A stretch of 64,000 nucleotides of DNA from Terebella lapidaria (taxonomy: Eukaryota; Annelida; Polychaeta; Terebellida; Terebellidae): assembly GCA_949152475.1 (NCBI GenBank), contig OX424562.1, forward strand, positions 25,544,209 through 25,608,208, written 5' to 3'. Made by a program: the position numbers and the translations under genes. This document shows positions 27,300 to 40,529 of this stretch, piece after piece. Every line of letters starts with the position of its first letter. Position 1 is the first letter of the stretch. Below the pieces are notes generated by a model that searched no databases, had not been told where the DNA came from, and saw nothing but the letters and a program-made list of their open reading frames with translations.

Positions 27300-29629
27300 A
27301 GCCGTGTTCTCCTTTTCCTAAAGTCCTCTTGAAATCAGCTTACTATTCGATATCTACGTTGTAAAATGTTTTCGTTTATGATCAGTCTCGGTTGCAACGC
27401 AGTCAGACTAGCGCTACCTGTTGAACTGGCCGCATGGCCGGTGCTTTTTTTTCGGCTCGGTGGTCCCATGAAGCGCCTGACTGGAAGCCGATAATAAACC
27501 TGAGGTCATTAATCCGGTCACTCGGTCCTAGGATTGATTTCCCCTATCGTGCGTGACGTCGTGAGCTATTATCCCCGAGTCGAAATACCTCGTAGAGGAG
27601 ATTAACATGACAAGTGATACACGTCAGATGTCACCCAGTCACATTGACTTCTCTCCCAGTTCGTATTGTTCCTTTGGCCGGGTGTAATCCTCCTTAGACC
27701 CTGAGCAACCGAAATCAATCCCTGCCCCCACGCAGTACGGGTCCGGCCGGTCCGTCGTCATGGTCACGGGACACTCTCAGGATAGAACAGCTGCAAATGA
27801 ATTACACAGTTCCCTTCCAACTTTATATTTTACCCTGCAATCCTTACCATGGACAAACTGCTCAATAATTTATGTCACGAATGTTGCACGGGGGAGAAAT
27901 GAAATAGGCCTACTACCGTGTCCAGATATCCATTTTTTACAGTTCCGAGTCACAGTGCATATTCTGAACGCACTTATATGATGCGTGTACTGTTCAATGT
28001 ATTCACTTCCTTCCCTGGAAGGAATACGGTTTGGTGGAGTGGTTGTGATGTCTAATCAATCCAAGGATCCCAAGCTCGTGTAGTTTCCTCCAGTTATCAG
28101 GACGAGGGTGAGTGAATGGGTCTTCCGCCCGATAGCATACCTTGGTCGGATCAAACGGGGATAAATATCGATATCAGGTTATGTGAGCCACAGGAGCAAT
28201 GTCCACTAGAACACTGACTACTTCAGTATGAGCAAAGCAACTTATGAGTTGCATGAAAAATAGGATAATTGGAGATGCAGTCAGTATCAATAGCTAGAAC
28301 TGTTAACACTAGTAATAATAGACCACATGCTGCAACTTGATATGAAATAAATGACGTCTTTCTGATGCATGAGTTGACTTTTCGTGCATATTGCAAAAAA
28401 AAAAGCTTTATTGCTGCCCATTGTCAACGCGCAGTCACAAGAACAGAACCCACGCATGTCACAATGTGAAGATAGGACAAATCACATAGTACGGTTCGAC
28501 GAACCATTAATAAATCACAGACCATAAATTGCATGTAGTTCTCTATATCATCAGGAAGCAGAGATGGTCTTCGGTCATTGCTCATGGCACACCAGAATAT
28601 CAAGACAATTATTGTTTCGGCGACAAGTGTTAGTATATACCTATATATATATATATGTATTAAATACACCGGGTAGCATATAATATATGGCAGTAAAACC
28701 CTAATAAATACTTCCATAAACACTTCGTCAAATTACTCGGGGGTTTAAAAAAATCCTAACGCACTTGTATGTTTTACAACGTAATAGATTTCACTAATGC
28801 ACCGCATTGTATCAATATGGCTAATGTTCTTGCGATCAATAGATGGTTATTATATGTGAAGGACACTTAGTACAGTGTAATCCCGCATAATGATATCGTA
28901 CATTATAAATTTAAAACTGTTTCGTCGACATGTTTACACCGTCGAGGAGCGATTTTAATTTTGAAACCCACCTTACGGGAATCAATATCCACCCATTTAG
29001 TACCAGCAGATACGATACATCATTGTTGATGGCTTGATATGAAATATACGTGATATACGTACATTCCGTTTGAGATCACTTAGCAAAACCTAGACGCATT
29101 CAAGATGGTATGGGAGGTAAGAGGAGGAAATGCTGACCAGTCCATAAAATATGAAATAGAAACCGATGTGCGGTCATTTCGTTCATGCGAATAATCTGAA
29201 ATTCAATATTAGTCTTCGCATTACCAGCGAGATATCAGGATATCTCGAAGATAAGTTTTCGGACATTAATGTTTGGTTGGGCTTTGATATGATACCAGAA
29301 GGTGTTGATGTTGGGTTTTCTTGTACTGAAAGTTGATGGGTTGTAGCCAACACATTACTAGGAAGTTCGGTACGTGATTCTTTAAGAATCAGAGATATCT
29401 TTGTCCGGATAAATCTCTGTATAAGCATGTCCTATTTATCAATCCAAATTATATTGAATATTGTTTATATTACAGGCATGTGCGGGTTCTTGAGTCACAA
29501 AATGTGAACATATTCACAATAGAAAAATATACGCTATGAGTATGTGCATACTCGTACATATTTCATACACATGATCACATGTAAATGTCTCTTCTGATGG
29601 AATATGTATTAGACATTCATATATGTAGT
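27300..29629. other. upstream region of the ankyrin gene and intergenic DNA
   Basis: 27300-27800 is less AT-rich and has several TGACGTC/GTGACG words, a plausible promoter zone for the ankyrin gene. The rest is AT-rich with a short (TA)n run near 28,642-28,656. No further gene is seen. Confidence 0.45.
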
Positions 29630-29700
29630 TCAATGTAAGTTTCAATCTATTGCCACCAATACAGCTAGATTCTGATGATGATTTTGATTTGTTTGCAATA
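29630..29700 (+). repeat. dispersed repeat R1, copy 2 (partial)
   Basis: Contains tattgccaccaatacagcta and gattctgatgatga, matching the front half of copy 1. Confidence 0.5.
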
Positions 29701-29944
29701 CAAACAAAACCTGACAATACAGTTTATCCAAAGACACACTGGCGTCATCAGGGCACAACTCGTATCCGATCCGTATGATCCCAATACAATCCATATCCTA
29801 ACAGCATGCGGGGTTCTTCATTTAAAAACAAAATCAAAATTATGGCGAACAATTTCTTTAATCGCGAGGCAATCAAACTGTCCATGTTTTAGTCTTTAGT
29901 ATTATACTACTAGTATGTCTTTTTAACATCGAACATTTGCATAA

Positions 29945-30072
29945 TATAGTATAGTATAGTATAGTGTAGTATAGTATAGTATAGTATAGTATAGTATAGT
30001 ATAGTATAGTATAGTATAGTATAGTATAGTATAGTATAGTATAGTATAGTATAGTATAGTATAGTATAGTAT
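29945..30072. repeat. (ATAGT)n pentanucleotide array, about 25 units
   Basis: Almost perfect ATAGT repeats with one GTAGT-type interruption. Together with 30149-30222 it flanks an inverted R1 copy. Confidence 0.95.
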
Positions 30073-30148
30073 ACAAAATGTTGTTTTACATTTGTTATTG
30101 GAATCGTCAAAATTTGGCGGTATTGGTGGTTATAGATTGATACTTACA
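30073..30148 (-). repeat. dispersed repeat R1, copy 3 (inverted)
   Basis: Reverse-complement orientation: tgttgttttacatttgttat, cgtcaaaatttggcggtat and tggttatagattgata. It lies exactly between two (ATAGT)n blocks. Confidence 0.55.
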
Positions 30149-30222
30149 TAGTATAGTATAGTATAGTATAGTATAGTATAGTATAGTATAGTATAGTATA
30201 GTATAGTATAGTATAGTATAGT
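30149..30222. repeat. (ATAGT)n array at the LINE 3' end, about 15 units
   Basis: Perfect pentanucleotide run abutting the 3' UTR side of the LINE. Many CR1/L2-type LINEs end in short tandem repeats, so this is likely the element's own tail, expanded. Confidence 0.85.
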
Positions 30223-30304
30223 TCTGATTCAGGCTCCTATGGATCCTCTTCATCAGACTCTATATCATGTATATGGTGTCTTTTGGTTATCGCATCCAGT
30301 GTAT

Positions 30305-30428
30305 CTAGATGGTGGAGCTATTATCATCATATTTTAATTTTTTACTTTCCCAGTGGCGATCTAGTCGATTTTTGAAGCAACTGACTCTTTTTGCCGATGT
30401 GACCTTTTCTGGTAGGTTGTTCCAAGTT
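30305..30428 (-). pseudogene. LINE ORF2 C-terminus, separated by the TIR-element insertion
   Basis: Encodes RTWNNLPEKVTSAKRVSCF and then NRLDRHW, the usual WNSLP...FK..LD.HW ending of CR1/Jockey-type ORF2, followed by a stop at 30305. Confidence 0.75.
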
Positions 30429-31404
30429 CTGGGGCCTAGTGCACCAAACCGTCGGTGAAGCGTCGGTGACAACGTCCGTCGTAAAATCACCAACGTCCGT
30501 CGTGAATTCTGCGTCGGTGTGAAAGTTGGTGTGCACCAAGCTGTCGGTCGTTGAAAACAAACGTCCACTGGACGTAAAATCTGCGACTCCTACTGAGCAG
30601 TCGTAAATGGGTCGTACAGCTTTTGAAATCGTGTACCATGCAATTTAAGTGGAGTAAAATATTTCTTATCTGTGCGATATGTTCACATAACACTCTGATA
30701 GCGTTGGGAACGAGCTGTTATCAAGATTTTAATGATTGCAGAGTATCAGTATAATTATGCTAACAACTGCGCTGCTATGATGTTGCTTGAGCACGCGGAG
30801 AAGACTCAAATTATGAAAATGTACGATATCATTTACTGTAAATAGCCATATTTTTTTCCAAATACTTGGAATGACAGATTATATTATGACAGGGGACGAT
30901 AACACTGCTCATTATGTGCCAAAAGGCATTTTATGTTTGGTTATTTGCAATTATATGCATAATGTGGTAAACATTGTGCTGAAATACAATAATAGTAAAA
31001 TATTGAAATCGCAAAGGGGAAAATGTACATTCATTGTCAACAGATTTATTTTAGATTTCAATAGCTTTATGTTTGCAGCTGCAGTGCCTACAGGAGTGGT
31101 TACAGTAAATGTTCGTAAAATTTAATGTACACACAGTAGCTTTCCAGAGTTATACTGTACGTGTATTTCCAACATCAGCCATCCATGTACTATGCATTTA
31201 ACAGTTAAAACTGATAATCTTGACACTTAAAAGCTCATACAAGTATGCACCGATCCGTCAGTAGGCACGCCGACGCGTCGGACCAACGACCTACTTGCGA
31301 CTTCTTGGTGCACACCACACGGGCGGTGATTTCACGACGGACGCAGGTTCCACCGACACTCCACCGACGCTTGTTTTACGACGGTTTGGTGCACTAGGCC
31401 CCAG
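30429..31404. mobile_element. 976-bp TIR element inserted in the LINE
   Basis: The ends are inverted copies: CTGGGGCCTAGTGCACCAAA at the left and its perfect reverse complement at the right, continuing as an imperfect inverted repeat of roughly 100-150 bp rich in CGTCGGTG and CGTCCGTCG words. The core is AT-rich with no transposase ORF, so it is non-autonomous. I see no clear target duplication, so the superfamily is open. Confidence 0.7.
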
Positions 31405-31856
31405 CTGGTCACCCGAAGCACGAAAGAGTTGCTCCGTAATTTGGAGTTTGCTGGCTTGGGGTATATTTTCAGTGGATTTACTCTGAGGCCTGATCTGGGT
31501 GCTATGTCCTTCCATAGGTGTAAAACATGTGTTGCATCTGTATCATAGACCAATGTTAAGATTTTGTACACTTCAATCATATCCCCTCTAGTGCGCCTAT
31601 ATCCAGGGATTGGCAGTTTTAGTTTTCTAAGTCGCTCTGGATAGGACAGGCTTTTCAAGCCAGGAGTTTGCTTTGTTGCTCTACGTTGTACCCCTTCGAT
31701 CGTGTCTATTTGCTTCAATGACGTCGGTGTCCATGTCGAACTTGCACAGTCCAGGTGAGATCTTACTATCGCCTTGTACAATGGCAGGAAGGTTTTTTGA
31801 TTCAGGTACTGGAATGATCTTCGTGTCACTGCAAACATTTGGTTTGCCTTTTTCAC
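31405..31856 (-). pseudogene. LINE reverse transcriptase C-terminal fragment
   Basis: An open fragment of about 150 codons, from KANQMFAVTRRSF to the insertion point of the TIR element. The conserved HLDCASSTWTP, QRRATK and YRRTRGDMIEVYKIL positions match CR1/Jockey-clade RT thumb/connection regions. It continues beyond the insertion at 30305-30428 in a different frame. Confidence 0.75.
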
Positions 31857-34800
31857 CTTTTCTCCAATGTGTTGCTCAAAGTTAGGAGCTTTATCCAGGG
31901 TTACTCCGATATCTTTTTCTTGTTTAACTTGTTCAAGAGTTGTGTTGCCGAGTCTATATTCATGATTTCTGAGATCTTTTTTCCATGCTAATTTCCATGT
32001 GTTTGCATTTTTCTAGATGAAATCTTAATAACCATATCTCACACCATTCCATTATCTCGTTCAGGTTATCTTGGAGCTGTATGCTTCTTCCTTAGTTATC
32101 GTGTTAAATAGCTAAGGAATCCTATTATGTCCGGTAGATCATTGATGAATATTACGAAGAGGAGAGATGCGAGTACTGACCCCTGGGGTATGCCGGATGT
32201 TACAGTATGCCAATTGGATTTCCCCCTTTACCTCGACTTGTTGGGTTCTTTTTCTCAGAAGTTACAATATCCCAACAAGGTGATTGGCGATACGGGACAT
32301 ACTATGTGTTATATCAAGATTGATATCAGTTAATGCATACATTATGACTGGAGTGGTCATGATGTGTGATATTGACGCTTTGGCATAAATGAGAAATTAA
32401 CACGGCAATTCAATCCAGGTTAAAAATTAAAATCTTTGAAAATGTTATTAGATGTATTATTGGCATAATAATCATATCAATCCATTCATCAATTCGCACT
32501 GCATTGTGATAGGAATTGACGAAGGTCATCGAGGTGTAAATTGCTGAAAAGGAGTGTGGAATCTGAGGAATATTACTATTATAAAACTTTCGCAAATCAT
32601 GAAAATTCATATGTCAAATTTATGAAATATATTGCGTAGGTAGAACAAAGGATTTTTATGAATTTAACCATTACATTTGCATGAATACTGCATGTATGAC
32701 ATATATAGTTTCTAACTATTATAAAAAAAAAGTATGGAAAAAAAGTTAGAATGAAAAGATGAATTAGAAAGCTTACCACGAAGTGGTCGTTGGAGTTTGG
32801 TCAATTTGGTGCATAAGACTTGTGCCCTTATATAGATTACTTGTTGATATAGAGAGCTATCGTATTCGATATTGTTTCGTATAAACTAAGGCCTAAATAC
32901 ATCGTGAATAAGTTTAACTCATTTTATTTGTTCAATATATGTAAACCATGTTTGGCATAATAAAAATAGACATGCAAATTAACCATCGACAATTGAATGC
33001 ACTACGATGAGTCGGTGATTGCCCTACGGGTGCAATAAGTGGGACAATAACCCCTCATTTCTTACCCAGCACGTGATGCCAGGGTAACCTTAAATTAATC
33101 GAGGGCGAACAATTGTTTGGGCAGTCACGGATCCTACAAACATGTAAATATGTACGGCCAAATTTCTAAAGGTTGAAAAATGCAACCACGAACAGCTTGT
33201 TGGGTAGGAGTGGGTGTCAACAATCGCCCCTGGGTTGGGGACCCAAGGGGTGCGGGTCGCCCCCCCCCCCCTCCCCCATACGTCACATTCTACTGAGCAC
33301 TGACCTTAGCCTGACCTCTGACATGGCCGAGATAAGGAGCTATTATATATTGACCGTCATCCAACAATGAACAACGAATGTATCATAAATTGTGAGCTCT
33401 TACTCTCTCTGCAAAACCAATATTTTTTTTTCAAAAAGCATAGTAATAAAACCGACACAAAAGCATGAGAATAAAATGCCTCACACAATTTTAGTTACAA
33501 TAGTAAACAAACTTAGACCAAATACGGCTAACAAATACAATATTTGCAACATATATCGTAGACTCTTCATGTTTGGAACTCTCATTAGAATGGCAATGGT
33601 CAACACGCGTGACGAAGCATTCGATCAGTGACAGTAAACACGTACAAATTCCAGAGGGTCCAGTGATAATTCATCAACTCTGACTGCACCATCATCACAC
33701 ACACTCGGCTTCAAGGTCACGGGTATTTATCAGTGAAAAAAAGGGCTCGGACACCACAAAAGAAAAGGAATAAAAACACCCACTGATTTCAACAGGCCCA
33801 TAATCAGAAGGTGTCCAGGCGAAGGGCAGAGACAAGCTTTATAATAAACACAACCCCGTGGCTGAATAGTTGATGTTCAACTCATCACAATACCGGACAA
33901 TATATCTTACTGACTTTGGGACATTGCCTTCTAGCCTGACATATTATGTTCGGGTGAGGTTCAATCAAGATAAATGGCAATTGTCATTTCCAATGACACT
34001 CAATTTGGTGGATAATGGGATCTATTGATATATGCAAATACTATTAATTTAATGTGACATTATTTGCCCCAAAACGTCTTTGATATCAACACATGTATGT
34101 TGGACGCATGTCAAAAATCATATCGATTCAAGGTCGCCTAATTTGCAACGCACACGTAATGATTTACTGCAGTAAATATGTTCCGAATACATTGCATTCA
34201 CCTCGTGTCTTGTGAATGTATGTTATTCTCATGGAAAATGTCATGTTTATGAAGAATAACATTCTTGTCTGACCCACGACCCTAAGGGTAGAGGAAACCC
34301 ATGCCGTAATTTGTATGACATACCCCACGCACCCGTGAAACGTAATCTATAATTTGTATGACTTCTGGCGAAGGGTATGTCATTATTGTGGCCCCTACTG
34401 CCTCTAGATAACACAGACGGCACTGTTTAGACACAGCCTACAAATAGACACGGGTTCTATTCACAATTCAAGACGAACCAGTTTCTAGAGCCGACATGAT
34501 TTGTCGTAACATTTGAAGGAGAAAAACACATACATGTACATGTACGACCGGCCTTCACACCCATCGTGAGAAACATCCTACGTCTCCTATTCTGCTAGAC
34601 TTGAGATAAAACTTTGATTTACTGTACTGCCACGAAGTCATGATAATGTCAACAACAAATCATTAGTAAACATAATTTTTCAATACTAATCATAAACATT
34701 TATTAATGATATGTATTGAAAATACCCTGGTATATAAATATATAATATCAGCACTCTCGAGGAATCAAATGAGGAGTCAGTTGACGACAGGTGCCTGTAC

Positions 34801-37569
34801 TAAATCAACCAGACGAGTCTTAACTGTCCATGATATTGCTTCGTATCACGATATACGCACCACATTTCAGACACATACACATACACTTTCTGAATTTGGG
34901 GATTATTTATTCATGCTGAATTTCTTTTGGAGAATGTTCCATAGTTGCTCATCTTCTGTAGAAACCCGTTATTTATGGCATCCTGCGTGATGTTCAGGTT
35001 AAAACATCTAATTATTTCGTATGCTGCAAGCAATCTATATGTATGTACAAATGAACAATATTCTAATTGGTCATCCATATACTTCACAGATGTTTCTGAA
35101 TACGCGATTGCATTCATGTGAACCACACACAGGTGCCGTACGTTATGTACCTGGGCGATTTTACTAGAATGTATAGAACAGGTAGCACATAGATTTCTTA
35201 TTTGGGCTATTGTCCAAATTGTTGAACTCGATGTATTCGCGCGACACTGTCGTTCATAAATACTTTTCACATGACCCTGCACTAAAATGTTGATTTAGGT
35301 TACTGGGTCGAATTAGTCATGTCCATCACATCCAACCTTTTGTATAACTTGACATTTACATCACTCGTCAAAGACATTTGCTTAAATATGCAATTTTTGC
35401 CAAACACTAAACCGTACAATTCAAATAGTTGGTGACTCTGTTTCAAAAGTCGAACGAGACATCGCACCTGTACCTAAACGACCAGACTGACTGGCATTCT
35501 GCATGTGGTTGTAACATTACGTATATTCCCATTGTGTGAATGTTGTTTCATCATGCTGTGTTTATGTCATAAGTTCATTTACTTGGCACAAAAAGCAACA
35601 ACTACACTCACCACACTATGTACATGTATGCAATCGGCCATTGTGATTGTGGAACAAAGAAACCAGTATTATCATTTGCATAAATATTCGCTGATCATTG
35701 AGTAGAAAGAGTACTGGCGTGCCACTGGTGGGGCAAGAAGTGCTGTCTTTTTCGACATTCACGTGAATCTTCTGCGATTCGTTTGTTTGACACGCCATAT
35801 ACTAAACTTTAGTAATATCGAAGTCCATTTTGTTTTCGGAAGATTTGCAATCACTGAGTGCTATGCCAGGCCCTACGTCGGGTCAATAAACAACAAATAT
35901 GTGACTTTTTGCAAGAAGTGGCAAAAACATGGTGCATACAAATTTCGTTTAAATATGTTCCAGGTTTTATTTTCAGTGTGCCATAAAATGACACTCCATT
36001 TATTTGTTTCAAACTTCTCTGTTTTATTTTCTACGTATCAGCTGAGTGAACTGCTGCGGGGACATGACGACAGAGAGAGTGTCATTTCTCCACTCTCACT
36101 CGTGAGGTGAGAGACACCACTCTTTGTTCACCCACTGAATAGAATCGCCTGCTGTTTAACCCTCGAAAAACATCGTTATTGTCCAAAACCCTGGACGAAC
36201 ATACTGGCGGAGATAAAACCACCTACGTAACTTGGTCGACAAGAACAGATAAATAGCCAGACAACACAAAACCACCTACATGACCTGATTTCCGAGATTT
36301 TAAAAAATATTTATAAGTATTATTTGACACTGCTAATACATTTTAACACATAGCAATACAAGCATGGCTGGCTGTGGACGCCCAAGACACACATAGCCAA
36401 AGGTGTGTAATTGAAACATTCGTCTACATGACACACTATGTATAACTCTTGCTCTGTTCGCAAGTAATATTTTTTTCTGTAAATTTGATGAAAGCAACCA
36501 CTGTCAGTGTTCACATTAGAAACAGACACTTTTGAATAACAGCATAGCAATCCTATGTCGTGGATTATGTAGGCGAATGCTCACTCACCACCTATCATCG
36601 CCTAAGAACTCCAGTCATTTATTCTGTTTTCTCATTAAACCATTTTCCTCTTTGTGTATTCAGACCGGTATCAACAGAACAGAGACGTGCAATGCATTAA
36701 TTGCTTCTGGTCTGCTCGTACAGCCAAACTAGTTTCGCAATATGACAGCTCTACAGCTCTACTCATACCTCAACAGACAACCGCATTCCAAAGAAGTTCG
36801 ATACATATATTTGTGTCAGAAGAATATAAAATGTGTTTTTCATCAATCAGAATTTAATTAATTAGCCATACATCACGAAGACAACTTGTTATTCATATAT
36901 TCAATAGGGGAAGGTATACTCAGCGATATTATACGATACAGCTTGAATTGTTTTGGAAGCAAAAATCGTGGTGTTTTTCAAATCACGTACCTGACATTCC
37001 ATACTTGATTAGTTTTTAGTCCTTTTCTCAATCATTTTTCCATTTTCCACATGGACATCTCAGGTACACATGTGCTACACATTGCTTTGTCCTACACAGT
37101 TTTCATTCTTGTCAATGACTCGGCTGCAAATTAGCACTGATACATGTAACTACCGCGCGGTTTCCCTCGTAGTTCTATGCCAGTATATGAAATATATGAC
37201 ACAGTGTACTTTATTTCATTTCACGACCCCCCCCCCCCCCCACAACACCAATATGTGTACAATTAGCTGTGGAAAGTTAAAGCAGCAATTACATGAAATC
37301 GGCCAATTATTACCTCTGGGTTATCACGTGACTTCTCTATCGTCCCAGGTGTGTTTGTCACTGTCAAAAAAATCACAGCCGTTTATGTTTCAAATTTCCA
37401 TATTTGAGCAATTAAATTGAGAAGTTTGAGAGAGGAAATTACAAATGAAGAGCGCATGCTTTCTTGGTAGTAGAACGTGCAGTTTGTCAAAAACCGTTAT
37501 ACTGTGTGGATTCAACAAACCGTGATTGCATGAAACGGATTTGTTCTGTCACGATGTTCACTTTACGGA

Positions 37570-37577
37570 TATATAAG
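37570..37577 (+). promoter_or_regulatory. weak candidate promoter followed by a splice donor
   Basis: TATATAAG, then about 50 bases on ATGACTACATTTACAG followed by GTAAGA. A transcript starting near 37,600 would give a tiny first exon ending in phase 1 at 37627. It could be a distal 5' exon of gene B, whose coding exon 1 is preceded by an acceptor, but this may be chance. Confidence 0.2.
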
Positions 37578-38157
37578 CGTGTGTTCGGATAACGGCGAAC
37601 AAAGCTACCAGATGACTACATTTACAGGTAAGACACAGAAACAATATACCTGAATATCTACATACATGTATGAAACAAAATCAATATGATGGAAAAAGTA
37701 CGTGCGAGTGTTAATAAAGTTATGTAATTTTTGAAGTGTTGGTGTCAGAACTCATCCACATCATTGCACCATTACGGTATCAACGAAAATCAGAAACGAA
37801 AGTTAAGCTGAAAATATATTGCAGAAGAAAAGTAATGCTCAAATGAACAGGAAGTTAGTGTATAGTTTCTTCACAACAGCATTAATGTGTGTGTTGCAAT
37901 GTACTGAAGGTTATAACTGAACTGTTCGAGCACTTTCAAGTATCATTCAGATATAGGTTTCGCTCAAGTGGGATAAACCCTTGATCACTCAATGAATGTG
38001 TATCCTTGAACTTATAGCTGCCTTTAAGAAATTCTATGGACGTCATCGTGATCTGGTTAATATATACACCAAATCTATGACTGCCATGCAACTGGATCTA
38101 TTTTCATGTTAATTTCGGGGAATTCATGACGGATGCCGCTAGTGCCGGAACACATGA

Positions 38158-38330
38158 TTTCACCCCCGAATGGCCATTTTGAGGGGTTCATGAGTTTCTC
38201 TGTCATTTTTGTTTTCTCTCACTTCGTGTGCCTGATATGACTTCCTGTCCACGGACTATGAGATTGGATAACGGACCCTGTATTGTTCGCTCGGAGTACT
38301 TAATACTGGGTATTGATTCCACGTCTATTA
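38158..38330 (+). repeat. dispersed repeat R2, copy 2 (diverged)
   Basis: Shares tttcaccc, atggccat, ggttcatga, ttgttcgctcggagtactt and actgggtattgattcca with the 49-kb copy. Confidence 0.45.
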
Positions 38331-40454
38331 TTATATGACCATCATGAGCACGGTATCGTGCTAACGCCTATTATTATTTCGCAATTCGCGACATCTTAGA
38401 TTGCAGTAAACATGTCTCGCAAAAGTTTCGTCAAGAATTTGTCTGAAAATGTTTTACAATTTAGTTGATATCGCCCAGATTCATATTGCGTGAACTGAAA
38501 TGGGGTTATGTAGTTACAGGTATGTCAGTTCTGCACTAGTGTACAGAGGAGGTAAATTAATGCTAGCAAATCGTCAGTGGTGTGACACGTCCGTGTAGTT
38601 TAATTGGAAATCTCAGCATGGTATTAATTAATTAAAAATCACCACCCGTGCGACATTTTTGGAGAAATCAATATCCGTGCAGGAAATGTGCACGAATAAA
38701 TGCTCCACTCATTTGTCGTGCATGTCCCATAGTGATGGTGCAGCTTTGAAGTGCGGCATGGTACCAAATACGCAAGAGTGCACGTGCTTTCATCTCCCGT
38801 TATTCTTGACTGGGGGACACCCCACCTTCTGGTCCAAATCTAAGGGCAATCTCCTGAATATTAATACCTGCATCATAAAAAGCGCGAAGTGGACAGAATT
38901 CTGCGACATGTTTCCAAATCTACCGCTCCATTTCGGGCATTCAATAACAGCAATCTGATAGCTGTTTCACCTGTCCTCTGAATCGAGTTTCCCCCTTTTC
39001 CTTATCAGCTCCATATCAATTCTCTGTGTCCCTTGTTATCGATGCCATACTCTCCATGCTTCGCTGGTTTGACTGTGATCGGCCCGCGACCAGTCAACCG
39101 TGACCAATTTTGCTAGAAATGGTGTTGCGCGGTTTCAATGGAGCGTGAAGTGAGCACATTGCCAGTCATCAGGGGTGGTCCAGACCGGCGCATGTAGATA
39201 CAAGAGGACCTATCTACTGATGTATCATGTGGGGGGGGGGGGGGGTATAACATGTGAAATAGAGGAAGTTATTCACCAGGAAACGATGCATTCTTCCCAG
39301 CAGGCTAAAAATTGTCTTTTTGTTACACGTAAAAATTATGATAGCCACGTTGAGTTATTCGTTGTTAGATGTGTGAAGACTGTGCGACGAAAGGCCGGAA
39401 TAAGTTCTATATAAATCTTTTCTTGGATTATACAATGCAAGCAATTGAAGAGCTGTTGAGGATAACCTAATGTGTCAATCAGCAGGAATTAGCTGAACAA
39501 AGTCGTTGGATTATGCTCATTAAAATAGTATGCAACAGACTGGATAAATTAACGATGCATCCATAATGGTGTCATCCTACATGTCAGGTGAGATTGCTGC
39601 ATGCACATCATAAGATTAGTAAAGAAAATAATTCAATTAAATTCCATATTAATAGTTCGAGGCGGGTAGGTCCACTACAAGCATGACAAGAAAGGAAATC
39701 GAGCAACAAAAATACCAAATTTTCAGCCATATAATATTTTAGATTCAACCAGATCATATTGCCGACTATAAAAACACAAAACCGACCCTAGCAAAAGCAT
39801 GAGGTTTGTTTGAACAAGCATATCATATATTCACTTTTCTCAAATAAATGTGGTCTGATTAGGATCTGGTGGCAAGATGAACATTCTCTTGCCTGAAGTG
39901 CTAATGTTGAGTTTTAATGCAAGGTTTATCGGTACTGCTAATCCATACCATAAACACTTTGAATGATTTGAATGAGCATGTTGACTCCTGTGATGTTAGT
40001 GTTCCAGCATATGTAAAAATATACAGGGGAAGTGTTTAAGAAGGCATAACCTGGGTTATTGTAACTCTAACCATGAATTACCATAACCACGTCAAATTAT
40101 ACTCCCAAACCCTAAAAAATGATTAAATCTTAACACCCTGCATGTCTGTCAAAAGTAACTGTCAGTTTACCAATAGTGTTATTATCTATTACAACCTTGA
40201 GTTAACACTAACACTTAGTTCTGACGTCACCTATTGAATACTTCCTCATACTATATCTAGCTATGAGCCCCCAGAGCATGGACCAGTCCCCAAAAATGAG
40301 GCACAGTCACAACTTCGGTTGTACAAATACTCAGCAAAATGCATTAGCATATTCAAAATAATTTAAGCTCGGATAAAAATGGGTGAATATGTCTGCCCTT
40401 GATGATGCCAGTGTGTCTATGAAATAAGCTTATTGGTCGGGCTTTGTTACCATT

Positions 40455-40525
40455 GCAAATGTTGTATTTTACGTTTGCTATCGGCATCATCAAAATCTAG
40501 TTATATTGGTGTTTACAGATTGATT
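40455..40525 (-). repeat. dispersed repeat R1, copy 4 (inverted)
   Basis: Contains atgttgtattttacgtttgc, ggcatcatcaaaatctagtt and tattggtgtttacagattga, the reverse complement of the R1 front half. Confidence 0.5.
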
Positions 40526-40529
40526 ATAT

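Larger units (their letters stand above)
30223..32290 (-). mobile_element. 5'-truncated, dead CR1/Jockey-type LINE
   Basis: The minus strand has the RT motif [23 protein letters not shown] near 32,130-32,210, then the post-RT region KANQMFAVTRRSFQYLN...KAIVRSHLD...IEGVQRRATK...RRTRGDMIEVYKIL (31332-31856), then the C-terminal end RTWNNLPEKV...SCFKNRLDRHW (30305-30430). The segment after NDLPD that should carry the FADD catalytic pair is missing or scrambled near 32,040-32,110, and several frames are broken. The 5' part of the ORF is absent. The ORF is also cut by a TIR element at 30429-31404. Confidence 0.8.
32300..40454. other. gene desert
   Basis: AT-rich, no coding signature. It includes a C12 tract (33260-33271), a C15 tract (37227-37241), a G15 tract (39231-39245) and an R2 copy (38158-38330). 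A TATA/donor combination at 37570-37628 is listed separately. Confidence 0.5.

Noticed and set aside
29873..30110. Open frames of Y-Y-T-I-L repeats
   Set aside because: Translation of the (ATAGT)n microsatellite.
38659..38958. 99-codon Cys-containing open frame
   Set aside because: No signal peptide, no spaced cysteine module, AT-rich desert with no splice support.
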